From NCBI GenBank assembly GCA_003648455.1, contig QMPG01000102.1:1-9332 (forward strand): DNA of 9,332 nt, written 5' to 3'. The notes under the pieces are model-generated. The model saw nothing but the letters and a program-made list of their open reading frames with translations. It was not told the origin of the DNA and ran no database searches. Positions 1 through 6,066 of this stretch are shown here, in pieces (position 1 is the stretch's first letter; the number at the start of each line of letters is the position of its first letter). Source of the stretch: Bacteroidota bacterium (GTDB lineage Bacteria; Bacteroidota; Bacteroidia; Bacteroidales; B39-G9). A program made the position numbers and the translations under genes.

Positions 1-8
1 ATTACCAA

Positions 9-39
9 CAAATTTGGTGTTTTTAAAACCCCAAATTTG
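9..39. repeat. Inverted repeat, 15-nt arms
   Basis: Arms CAAATTTGGTGTTTT (9-23) and AAAACCCCAAATTTG (25-39) are complementary at 14 of 15 positions around a single central T. The inner half contains the perfect palindrome CCCAAATTTGGG (30-41). It could fold as a hairpin in RNA from either strand and might be the terminator of a gene to the left, but no long U-tract follows on the + strand. More likely it is one of the short palindromic intergenic repeats seen elsewhere in this window. Confidence 0.6.
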
Positions 40-74
40 GGTACTTCTAATGCGGGGTTTACTTGCGTGAGCTC

Positions 75-90
75 ACCGCCAGCCGGCGGT
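75..90. repeat. GC-rich palindrome ACCGCC-agcc-GGCGGT
   Basis: A perfect 6-bp stem with a 4-nt loop sits in a GC-rich patch. Its core CCGCCAGCCGGCGG differs by one base from the core of the palindrome at 774-789, so the two appear to be copies of one small dispersed repeat. Confidence 0.65.
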
Positions 91-202
91 TCGGTTCCCG
101 CTTTATTTCCCACTATCCATCGCTAATTCATACAATTCACTTCGTTTTTGCATGAAAGTGGGTTAATATTCTTCATTAAAAAAATCTAATAGTAAATTGA
201 TG

Positions 203-219
203 AAAACCTTGAAGGTTTT
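203..219. repeat. Inverted repeat AAAACCTT-g-AAGGTTTT
   Basis: Two perfect 8-nt arms flank a single base. The half AAGGTTT recurs in the arms at 852-866 and 931-945 and in the element at 2547-2561, which suggests a family of short Bacteroidetes intergenic repeats. Family membership is an inference from the shared core. Confidence 0.6.
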
Positions 220-346
220 GCTATCACAAAAAACAAATTCGCAAAAATATCTAATTAAAATTTAAATATTTAATTTTTATTACTCTAGTAAATGAATTAT
301 TTTATACTTTTATAAACAATTTACAAACCTAAAATTTTCACATATT

Positions 347-637
347 ATGGCAAAAAGAAGAAATCTAAAAAAGGACATCAACTACTTATCTTATGATATT
401 ATTTCAGAATGTTTCACTTATAATTATTTTTTTCCTGAAAAAAATGAAGATAAAATAAAAGAAATAATTACGGAGACTGTAAAAATGAGAAATGAATTTA
501 TCAAAAGGGTAAATCATATTGATGGTAAAGACAACAGGAAACTTACAAAGCAGCATTTTCAAAAATTATACAAAGATTTATTTGCAAAAGCTGATAATTT
601 AGTAAAAGATTTAAACGATTTAAATAAAGAGGAATAG
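347..637 (+). CDS. Small conserved-looking protein of unknown function
   Basis: This is a 96-residue, strongly charged, lysine-rich protein beginning MAKRRNLKKDINYLSYDII. It has no signal peptide, membrane segment or metal-binding motif, so it is probably cytoplasmic. Residues about 8-52 and 66-94 look predominantly helical, joined by a polar stretch with HIDGKDNRK (57-65). I recall similar short proteins opening MAKRRNLKKDINYL in other Bacteroidetes, so it is probably a conserved family and not a chance frame, but I can assign no function. The ATG at 347 is the first in frame and, as is usual for this phylum, has no Shine-Dalgarno. The next gene is over 360 bases away behind a repeat cluster, so it is probably transcribed alone. 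Confidence 0.8.
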   Translation: MAKRRNLKKDINYLSYDIISECFTYNYFFPEKNEDKIKEIITETVKMRNEFIKRVNHIDGKDNRKLTKQHFQKLYKDLFAKADNLVKDLNDLNKEE

Positions 638-692
638 GAGTTTTTAGATTTGAGAATTTAGAATTTAGGTTTTAGATATGGAAATTGAGCCC

Positions 693-818
693 TCTCCGAA
701 AACGCATCATAGACGTCATTGCGAGGAACGAGGCAATCTATAGCTTTGTAATTCAACATATTGAGATTGCTTCTCCGCCAGCTGGCGGATCGCAATGACG
801 AAAAACACTTTTCGGAGA
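693..818. repeat. Nested inverted-repeat element (MITE- or REP-like)
   Basis: Three pairs of complementary arms are nested. The outer pair is TCTCCGAAAA (693-702) with TTTTCGGAGA (809-818), perfect over 10 nt. The middle pair is CGTCATTGCGA (714-724) with TCGCAATGACG (790-800), perfect over 11 nt. The inner pair is CAATCT (734-739) with AGATTG (764-769). The right arm carries an extra palindrome (774-789) absent from the left arm. The CGTCATTGCGAGGAACGA wording resembles a dispersed repeat that I recall from many unrelated bacterial genomes. No transposase is present, so any mobility would have to be supplied in trans. Confidence 0.75.
774..789. repeat. Perfect palindrome TCCGCCAGCTGGCGGA
   Basis: This 16-bp self-complementary sequence lies inside the right arm of the larger inverted repeat. 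Its core is shared with the palindrome at 75-90 apart from one base. Its presence in only one arm suggests that it replaced or was inserted into the original arm. Confidence 0.7.
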
Positions 819-851
819 TAATTCATGTTTTGAATTTGATTTACTTCAAAA

Positions 852-945
852 AGACCCGCAAGGTTTATTTCAATCAACCTCAATGCCTTTAGACAAAGTT
901 ATTGTTTTAATTATTAATAGCGAATTGACAAAACCTTGCGGGTCT
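852..945. repeat. Inverted repeat with perfect 15-nt arms
   Basis: AGACCCGCAAGGTTT (852-866) is exactly complementary to AAACCTTGCGGGTCT (931-945), enclosing 64 nt of AT-rich sequence. The GC-rich arms stand out from the background. The enclosed part has no obvious gene or further symmetry. It resembles the short inverted-repeat elements scattered between genes in Bacteroidetes and shares the AAGGTTT half with 203-219 and 2547-2561. Confidence 0.7.
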
Positions 946-1000
946 AAAATTTAAAATCTATCATTTTATACTGAACTCAATTATTCCAAAACAATTTGTT

Positions 1001-2473
1001 ATGAAACTTATCAAAGCAATTAGTTTCCAAATATTAATTTCAATTCTTTTTTTATTTGTTTTTAATACAGGACTTGCTCAATCAATTGATACAAAAACAC
1101 CTGTAATAATTGATACGGATACTGGTGCCGACGATTTGCGAGCCATTAGTATGCTGATGGCAATTGAAAATATTGATGTTTTAGCAATAACAACCACAGG
1201 AGGTAATTTATCATCTCAAAAAGGGATAGAAAAAATAAACAATTTGTTGCATTATCTAAAAGTAGAAAATATTGAAACTGCTTGTGGGAAAAAAAGTACT
1301 TCTCCCCCACCTGCATGGCGAAAATTTTCTGAAAATATTTATTGGGGTGATAATACAGAGATTAATTCTACCCAGATTGAAGCAAAAAATCTTATAATTA
1401 AAAAATTAAAAAACTATCCCGAACCGGTTACAATTATTTGTCTCGGACCATTAACAAATTTGCAAGACATTTTACTATCATCAAAAGAGATAAAAAATAA
1501 AATAAAAAAAGTAATTTGGTATAACAGAAGCATTTATCCTTTCACCGGCTTTAACTATGAATATAACAAAAAAGCTGCTGACTCTGTTTTTACAACAGAT
1601 ATAAATATTAATGTAATATCATTCTTAAATAAAAAATCAGCTGTTTTTAATCAAACGATTCTCGATTCTATTAATAAAATTGGTACTAAATATGCTCAAA
1701 TAATTTCAACGGCATATAAAAATGTTGAAGCACTAAATACAGTAAAATCAGGACACGCAAAACTGTGGGACGATTTAATTCCTGTTTATTTACTTTATCC
1801 CGAATTATTTAATATTCAGCCAATTAAAAACAAGCCAAACTTTAGTATTAACACAAATTACAACTCCAAAGCAGTACGTGAAAAAATTTTGAAAATTCTT
1901 GCTAAAGACTATGAATTTGAGACAAATGTTGTTTTTGACAAATTCACGATTAATCCAAAAGATTACAAATATGATGTTCGACAATTTATGGACACAATAA
2001 TAAAAAAATATGGCACCGAAGAATGGCGTGCTTGTGTTTTGACAGATGAACTACATCAACATCTTGGCATATATTCAACGGTTGGAGCAAAAATGGGATT
2101 AAAAGCACGAGAGATATTTAAAGTACCAATCGACCAACTCCAAGTAATTTCATTTGCAGGCAACAAACCACCTTTATCTTGCATGAACGATGGTTTACAA
2201 ATAGGTGCCGGTGCAACACTCGGGCATGGTGTAATATCAATTGCAAATGATACTATTGCCAGACCCGAAGCAATTTTCATCTACAATGGTGTAAAAAAAC
2301 GACTTACTCTAAAAAAAGAATATACACAACAAGTGCATTCCGATATTAGTAAAGGAATTGTTGAATATGGAAATTTAACTTCAGGTTACTGGAAACTAAT
2401 CAGAAAACTATCTATTAAATATTGGTTAGAATGGGATAGAAATAAAATTTTTGATGTTGAAGATGTGAAATAA
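1001..2473 (+). CDS. Exported nucleoside hydrolase-like protein fused to an FmdE-like domain
   Basis: The protein has 490 residues. A signal peptide spans about 1-26 (KLIK, then a hydrophobic core ending TGLAQS), so it is probably periplasmic. Residues about 33-280 resemble the inosine/uridine-preferring nucleoside hydrolase family, which cleaves the N-glycosidic bond of ribonucleosides. They show the Ca2+/ribose-binding DTDTGADD motif (38-45), GGN (67-69) and LGPLTNL (148-154). At the position where the family usually has His-Asp-Pro, this protein reads LWDDLIPVYLLYP (255-267), so the usual His appears to be Trp. Residues about 325-440 resemble the FmdE family (formylmethanofuran dehydrogenase subunit E-like), with LHQHLGIYSTVGAKMG (351-366) and SCMNDGLQIGAGATLGHG (393-410). 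FmdE-like domains outside methanogens have no settled role. The start is the first in-frame ATG directly before the signal peptide. The gene stands alone between repeat-rich spacers. Activity on nucleosides is inferred, not certain. Confidence 0.85.
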   Translation: MKLIKAISFQILISILFLFVFNTGLAQSIDTKTPVIIDTDTGADDLRAISMLMAIENIDVLAITTTGGNLSSQKGIEKINNLLHYLKVENIETACGKKSTSPPPAWRKFSENIYWGDNTEINSTQIEAKNLIIKKLKNYPEPVTIICLGPLTNLQDILLSSKEIKNKIKKVIWYNRSIYPFTGFNYEYNKKAADSVFTTDININVISFLNKKSAVFNQTILDSINKIGTKYAQIISTAYKNVEALNTVKSGHAKLWDDLIPVYLLYPELFNIQPIKNKPNFSINTNYNSKAVREKILKILAKDYEFETNVVFDKFTINPKDYKYDVRQFMDTIIKKYGTEEWRACVLTDELHQHLGIYSTVGAKMGLKAREIFKVPIDQLQVISFAGNKPPLSCMNDGLQIGAGATLGHGVISIANDTIARPEAIFIYNGVKKRLTLKKEYTQQVHSDISKGIVEYGNLTSGYWKLIRKLSIKYWLEWDRNKIFDVEDVK

Positions 2474-2478
2474 TTTAC

Positions 2479-2590
2479 AATCAATGACAATTAATGACTA
2501 TCAATGACTTTCCATGATAATGATTTCAACACTTCCAGGTCTTTCAGACTCTTGAAGGTTTATCAATGACTATTAATGACAATCAATAGT
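2479..2590 (+). repeat. Interrupted 10-bp periodic repeat (consensus WATYAATGAC)
   Basis: Units run head to tail: aatcaatgac (2479-2488), aattaatgac (2489-2498), tatcaatgac (2499-2508) and a degenerate tttccatgat. After a 42-nt interruption the array resumes with tatcaatgac (2561-2570), tattaatgac (2571-2580) and aatcaatagt (2581-2590). The interruption includes a possible hairpin, CTTTCA (2541-2546) with TGAAGG (2553-2558), and the AAGGTTT core seen in other repeats of this window. The region lies between the stop codon at 2473 and the thrS promoter. Confidence 0.7.
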
Positions 2591-2642
2591 TTATAGCACA
2601 TTGTAACAAAGCAAAATAAAGATATATTTTTTTCAAAAAACC

Positions 2643-2674
2643 TTTAATTTTTAAATAAAACTTTAATATCTTTG
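2643..2674 (+). promoter_or_regulatory. Putative thrS operon promoter (Bacteroidetes type)
   Basis: TATCTTTG at 2667-2674 matches the Bacteroidetes -7 consensus TAnnTTTG exactly. Twenty bases upstream, TTTA (2643-2646) is one base from the -33 consensus TTTG. The start codon of thrS is 25 nt downstream of the -7 box, giving a short leader. This is the best candidate to drive thrS-infC-rpmI-rplT. Confidence 0.65.
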
Positions 2675-2699
2675 CAAACTTGAAAAAAACAGTTAAACG

Positions 2700-4634
2700 A
2701 TGATAAAAATAACATTTCCGGACAAAACAATACGTGAATACAACAAAGGAATCACAGGACTAGAGATTGCCAAAAGTCTTAGTAATCAATTAGCAAAAGA
2801 AGTATTATCGATAACTGTTAACACCGAAATTTGGGATATTACCCGTCCAATTAATTCTGATGCCTCAATTAAATTGCATAAATGGAACGACCCTGAAGGG
2901 AAAAAAGCTTTTTGGCACTCATCATCACATTTGATGGCAGAAGCTTTAGAAGCATTATACCCCGGAATAAAATTCGGTATTGGTCCATCAATCGAGAACG
3001 GATTTTATTATGATGTTGATTTAGGAGACCAATCAATTTCGGAGAATGATTTTCCCAAAATTGAAAAGAAAATGTTAGAGCTTGCTCAAAAAAAAAACAA
3101 TTTTGTTTGTAAGAATATAAGCAAAGCTGAAGCATTAACTTATTTCTCTGAAAAAAATGATGAGTATAAAATTGAGCTAATAAATGAATTAGAAGACGGA
3201 GAAATTACTCTTTACAGCCAAGGAAATTTTACTGATTTATGTAAAGGACCTCACATTCCAAACACAGGTTATATAAAAGCAATAAAACTTTTAAACATTG
3301 CCGGAGCATATTGGAGAGGCGACGAAAAAAACAAGCAGTTAACAAGAATTTATGCAATAACTTTTCCAAAGAAAAAATTTCTTGACGAGTATCTTGTAAT
3401 GCTTGAAGAAGCTAAAAAAAGAGATCATCGAAAAATTGGCAAAGAATTAGAACTTTTCACTTTTTCACAAAGTGTAGGTTTAGGACTTCCATTATGGTTA
3501 CCACGAGGTGCTAAGTTGAAAGAGCGCTTAGAAAACTTTTTGAAAAAAGTTCAAAGAGAATATGGCTATGAACAAGTATCAACACCTCACATTGGAAATG
3601 TAAATCTTTATAAAACGTCAGGGCATTTTCAAAAATACGGTGAAGATTCTTTTCAACCAATATCAACACCACAAGAAGGCGAAGAATTTATGCTTAAGCC
3701 TATGAACTGCCCTCATCACTGTGAGATTTACAAATTCAAACCTCGTTCATATAAAGATTTACCAATACGATATGCTGAGTTTGGTACAGTATACAGATAT
3801 GAACAAAGTGGCGAATTACACGGATTGACAAGAGTTAGAGGATTTACTCAAGATGATGCACATATTTTTTGTCGTCCTGACCAGCTTAAAGAAGAATTTC
3901 TTAAAGTAATAGATATTGTACTGTACATTTTTAAAACTTTAGATTTTAAAAATTTCATTACTCAAGTTTCTTTGCGAGATAAAAATAATCATGAAAAATA
4001 TATAGGAACAGACGAAAATTGGAAAAAAGCAGAAGACGCAATAATTGAAGCCGTTGATGAAAAAGGATTAGATTATATTGTTGAAGAAGGCGAAGCTGCA
4101 TTTTACGGGCCTAAATTAGACTTTATAGTAAGAGATGCAATTGGACGAAAATGGCAACTCGGAACTATTCAGGTTGATTACAATTTACCGGAACGTTTTG
4201 ATTTAGAATACATTGGAAACGATGACAAAAAACACAGACCTGTAATGATACACCGTGCACCATTTGGTTCAATGGAAAGATTTATTGCAGTTTTGATTGA
4301 GCATACAGCAGGAAAATTTCCATTATGGTTAACTCCTGATCAAGCAGTAATTCTTCCAATTAGTGAAAAATTTAATGATTATGCAAAAAAAGTTTCAAAT
4401 ATTCTAAATAATTACGATATTCGCACTTTAATTGATGAGCGTAATGAGAAGGTAGGTCGAAAAATTAGAGATAATGAACTAAAAAAGATACCATACCTTT
4501 TAATTGTTGGGGAAAAGGAATTAGAAAACAATTCTATTTCAGTAAGAAAACAAGGTGAAGGAGATATGGGCTCAATGACAATAGAAGAATTTACAGAGTA
4601 TATTAATACAGAAGTTAAAAAACAAATTTCATAG
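2700..4634 (+). CDS. thrS: Threonyl-tRNA synthetase
   Basis: This cytoplasmic class II synthetase charges tRNA-Thr with threonine using ATP. At 644 residues it is full length (E. coli ThrRS has 642). The domains in order are TGS (about 1-62); the editing domain that hydrolyses mischarged Ser-tRNA, with HSSSH (73-77) and C181/H185 in CKGPH; the catalytic core (about 245-540), with motif 2 around [15 protein letters not shown] (357-371) and motif 3 PFGSMERF (521-528); and the anticodon-binding domain (about 545-644). The catalytic zinc ligands are apparently C337 (MNCPHH), H388 (DDAHIF) and H518 (MIHRAP). All key residues are present. The ATG at 2700 starts the TGS domain directly and has no Shine-Dalgarno. 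It heads the operon, with infC beginning 29 nt after its stop codon. Confidence 0.98.
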   Translation: MIKITFPDKTIREYNKGITGLEIAKSLSNQLAKEVLSITVNTEIWDITRPINSDASIKLHKWNDPEGKKAFWHSSSHLMAEALEALYPGIKFGIGPSIENGFYYDVDLGDQSISENDFPKIEKKMLELAQKKNNFVCKNISKAEALTYFSEKNDEYKIELINELEDGEITLYSQGNFTDLCKGPHIPNTGYIKAIKLLNIAGAYWRGDEKNKQLTRIYAITFPKKKFLDEYLVMLEEAKKRDHRKIGKELELFTFSQSVGLGLPLWLPRGAKLKERLENFLKKVQREYGYEQVSTPHIGNVNLYKTSGHFQKYGEDSFQPISTPQEGEEFMLKPMNCPHHCEIYKFKPRSYKDLPIRYAEFGTVYRYEQSGELHGLTRVRGFTQDDAHIFCRPDQLKEEFLKVIDIVLYIFKTLDFKNFITQVSLRDKNNHEKYIGTDENWKKAEDAIIEAVDEKGLDYIVEEGEAAFYGPKLDFIVRDAIGRKWQLGTIQVDYNLPERFDLEYIGNDDKKHRPVMIHRAPFGSMERFIAVLIEHTAGKFPLWLTPDQAVILPISEKFNDYAKKVSNILNNYDIRTLIDERNEKVGRKIRDNELKKIPYLLIVGEKELENNSISVRKQGEGDMGSMTIEEFTEYINTEVKKQIS

Positions 4635-4649
4635 TATTAACTAAATAAT

Positions 4650-4655
4650 AGGAGG
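4650..4655 (+). promoter_or_regulatory. Strong Shine-Dalgarno AGGAGG before infC
   Basis: A perfect AGGAGG ends 8 nt before the ATA at 4664, ideal spacing for initiation there. The other genes of the window (347, 1001, thrS, rpmI, rplT, dapB, both lepB) have only AT-rich sequence at this position. This site therefore decides the infC start and marks infC as translated by a different logic from its neighbours. Confidence 0.85.
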
Positions 4656-4663
4656 AAAATAAA

Positions 4664-5209
4664 ATAGCTATTCATAGAAATAAAAGGAACATTGTAAAAC
4701 AACCATTTTACAACATTAATCAACGAATAAGAGCTTCGCAAGTTAGAGTTGTTGGCGATAACATCGAAAATCCCGGTGTATATTCGCTTCAAGAAGCATT
4801 AAAGATGTCAGAGAAGTTGGAACTCGATTTGGTTGAGATATCACCAAATGCAGATCCACCTGTTTGTAAAATTATTGACTATAATAAATTTTTATATCTA
4901 CAAAAAAAGAGACAAAAAGAAATAAAAAATAAAACTGTAAAAGTTGTTATTAAGGAACTTAGATTTGGGCCTAATACTGACGAGCATGATTTTGATTTTA
5001 AATTAAAGCATGCCAGGAAATTTTTATCAGAAGGAGCAAAAATTAAGGCTTTTGTCTTTTTTAAAGGGCGTACAATACTATACAAAGAAAAAGGAGAAAT
5101 ATTACTTTTACGTCTTGCTCAAGAACTTGAGGATTTGGGAAAAGTTGAACAATTACCAAAATTAGAAGGTAAGAGAATGACAATGTATATTTCACCAAAA
5201 AACAAATAA
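4664..5209 (+). CDS. infC: Translation initiation factor IF-3, non-canonical AUA start
   Basis: IF-3 binds the 30S subunit, prevents premature 50S joining and checks the start codon and initiator tRNA. The first ATG in frame (4805) would give a protein that begins inside the conserved N-domain. The upstream frame is open back to a TAG at 4649-4651 and encodes conserved IF-3 sequence: [15 protein letters not shown] (19-33) matches the family's RINxxIRxxEVRLxG segment. No ATG, GTG or TTG occurs in frame between that TAG and 4805. The ATA at 4664, correctly spaced from AGGAGG, is the best start and gives 181 residues, the usual IF-3 length. ATT at 4670 is an alternative but sits 14 nt from the Shine-Dalgarno. 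Further IF-3 hallmarks are [19 protein letters not shown] (55-73) and the C-domain [16 protein letters not shown]. Rare AUU/AUA/AUC starts on infC are known to support autoregulation by IF-3. It lies second in the operon, 30 nt before rpmI. Confidence 0.93.
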   Translation: MAIHRNKRNIVKQPFYNINQRIRASQVRVVGDNIENPGVYSLQEALKMSEKLELDLVEISPNADPPVCKIIDYNKFLYLQKKRQKEIKNKTVKVVIKELRFGPNTDEHDFDFKLKHARKFLSEGAKIKAFVFFKGRTILYKEKGEILLLRLAQELEDLGKVEQLPKLEGKRMTMYISPKNK

Positions 5210-5239
5210 GTTTTTAATAAACAATAAATAAATAAAGTA

Positions 5240-5437
5240 ATGCCAAAGATGAAAACAAAATCCGGAGCTAAAAAAAGATTTAAGCTAACCGGTAGTGGAA
5301 AAATTAAAAGGAAACATGCTTTTAAGAGTCATATTTTGACTAAAAAATCTACTAAGAGAAAAAGAAATCTTACTTATTTTACAACTGTTGACAAAACTGA
5401 TGAGAAAAACATCAAACTTTGTCTTGGAATGAAATAA
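5240..5437 (+). CDS. rpmI: 50S ribosomal protein L35 (bL35)
   Basis: This small basic protein of the large ribosomal subunit has 65 residues, the normal length. [20 protein letters not shown] (1-20) and the run [21 protein letters not shown] are typical of bL35, and the C-terminal part (YFTTVDKTD, ending LCLGMK) is of Bacteroidetes type. The start ATG at 5240 gives the invariant MPKMKT opening and has no Shine-Dalgarno. It sits third in the operon between infC and rplT, the standard infC-rpmI-rplT order, with an unusually long 99-nt gap before rplT. Confidence 0.97.
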   Translation: MPKMKTKSGAKKRFKLTGSGKIKRKHAFKSHILTKKSTKRKRNLTYFTTVDKTDEKNIKLCLGMK

Positions 5438-5536
5438 AATCGATTTCTAAAAAAAAATTAAAAGTGTTTAACCAGAGTGAATTAGCCGAAAGATTTCTTT
5501 AAATAGAAACGCTAAGCATTCAAAAAATTTAAAATT
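5438..5536 (+). promoter_or_regulatory. Long rpmI-rplT spacer with possible RNA structure
   Basis: This is the longest gap inside the operon. AGTGTTT (5463-5469) can pair with AAACGCT (5507-5513), seven pairs including one G-U, closing a 37-nt interior that could form a small AAAG/CTTT hairpin (5490-5501). L20 controls its own operon through structured mRNA in E. coli and Bacillus, so this is a conceivable binding site. There is no sequence proof, and a 7-bp stem in AT-rich DNA can arise by chance. Confidence 0.3.
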
Positions 5537-5884
5537 ATGCCAAGATCAGTAAATTCTGTAGCATCAAGAAGAAAAAGAAAAAAAATTATTAAAGAAACCA
5601 AAGGTTATTTTGGTGCAAGAAAAAACGTTTACACAGTTTCTAAAAACGCTTACGAAAAAGCATTATCTTACGCATATCGCGACAGAAGAAACAAAAAACG
5701 AAACTTCAGAGCTTTGTGGATACAACGTATTAACGCAGCAGCTCGTTTACACGACATGTCTTACTCAGAACTTATGGGTAAACTACATAAAAACAATATC
5801 GATATTAATCGTAAAGTATTAGCCGATTTAGCAATGAATAATCCAAAAGCTTTCGAAGCTATTGTAAAATCAGCAAAAAAATAA
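5537..5884 (+). CDS. rplT: 50S ribosomal protein L20 (bL20)
   Basis: L20 binds 23S rRNA early in assembly of the large subunit and in several bacteria represses its own operon. The protein has 115 residues, the usual length. It opens [20 protein letters not shown], with the basic extended N-terminus (1-60) rich in Arg/Lys and the signature region [24 protein letters not shown] (47-70). A globular C-domain (about 70-115) follows, with [13 protein letters not shown] helices and [16 protein letters not shown] near the end. The start ATG yields the expected MPR opening, without a Shine-Dalgarno. It is the last gene of the thrS operon; the terminator stem begins 19 nt after its stop codon. Confidence 0.98.
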   Translation: MPRSVNSVASRRKRKKIIKETKGYFGARKNVYTVSKNAYEKALSYAYRDRRNKKRNFRALWIQRINAAARLHDMSYSELMGKLHKNNIDINRKVLADLAMNNPKAFEAIVKSAKK

Positions 5885-5903
5885 AAAAATATTATTTTAT
5901 TTT

Positions 5904-5934
5904 AAGGGAAGCAATAAATTGCTTCCCTTTTTTT
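5904..5934 (+). terminator. Intrinsic terminator of the thrS-rplT operon
   Basis: AAGGGAAGCAA (5904-5914) and TTGCTTCCCTT (5919-5929) form a perfect 11-bp stem with a TAAA loop, followed by a run of seven T (5928-5934) overlapping the stem base. It is a textbook Rho-independent terminator for transcripts from the left and separates the translation operon from dapB. Confidence 0.93.
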
Positions 5935-5948
5935 ATCTTTACATTCTT

Positions 5949-5978
5949 AAGTTCATAAAGTTTAAAGTTATAAAGTTG
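5949..5978 (+). repeat. Short direct repeat (15-bp period, ATAAAGTT core)
   Basis: ATAAAGTT occurs at 5955-5962 and 5970-5977 within two similar 15-nt units. It is a simple AT-rich duplication between the terminator and the dapB promoter, with no evident function. Confidence 0.45.
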
Positions 5979-6008
5979 AATATAGTATAAAAAAAATAAT
6001 AACTATTT

Positions 6009-6039
6009 ATTGCCATATAATTATAACTTCATATTTTTG
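6009..6039 (+). promoter_or_regulatory. Putative dapB promoter (Bacteroidetes type)
   Basis: TATTTTTG at 6032-6039 fits the -7 consensus TAnnTTTG exactly. ATTG (6009-6012), one base off the -33 consensus TTTG, lies 19 nt upstream. The dapB start codon follows 27 nt after the -7 box. The site lies just after the rplT terminator and probably drives dapB and the two signal peptidase genes. Confidence 0.65.
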
Positions 6040-6066
6040 TCTTTTACACATTAAATATTTATCAAA

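Larger units (their letters stand above)
1..346. other. Intergenic region with inverted repeats, no gene seen
   Basis: No open frame of convincing length or similarity is present on either strand. The stretch holds a near-perfect inverted repeat (9-39), a short GC-rich patch (about 52-102) that contrasts with the AT-rich surroundings and contains a palindrome (75-90), and a second inverted repeat (203-219). From about 220 to 346 the sequence is very AT-rich and probably contains the promoter of the small gene at 347. No clear TAnnTTTG element could be fixed there; the closest is TACTTTTA at 305-312. Confidence 0.7.
638..1000. other. Intergenic repeat cluster, no gene seen
   Basis: No gene is supported here. 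From 638 to about 680 there are short AT-rich direct repeats of TTTAGAATTTAGG type. Positions 693-818 form a nested inverted-repeat element and 852-945 a second inverted repeat with 15-nt arms. From 946 to 1000 the sequence is AT-rich and leads into the next gene; I could not find a convincing promoter in it. Confidence 0.7.

Noticed and set aside
103..153. A 16-codon minus-strand frame starting at 153 (MQKRSELYELAMDSGK)
   Set aside because: It is far too short, has no upstream coding extension (an in-frame stop lies just before the ATG) and matches nothing I recognise. It might be a remnant or part of a repeat, but there is not enough to call it.
1..346. tRNA, riboswitch or integron-type site in the GC-rich 5' patch
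   Set aside because: The palindrome and a GGTTCGGTTCC-like stretch hint at structure, but no acceptor, anticodon or known aptamer arrangement can be built around it, and no integrase is present.
2056..2280. Minus-strand open frame inside the nucleosidase-FmdE gene
   Set aside because: It is antisense to the well-supported FmdE-like domain and has no recognisable features, so it is a shadow frame.
4670..4672. ATT at 4670 as the infC start
   Set aside because: AUU is a known infC start in enterobacteria, but here it lies 14 nt from AGGAGG, too far, whereas ATA at 4664 lies 8 nt away. It remains a second choice.
4805..5209. infC starting at ATG 4805 (134 residues)
   Set aside because: This start would delete the conserved N-terminal 47 residues of IF-3, and no ribosome-binding feature favours it; the ATA at 4664 with AGGAGG fits much better.
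5610..5822. A + strand frame of 70 codons overlapping rplT in another register
   Set aside because: It lies entirely within the L20 gene and has no family resemblance.
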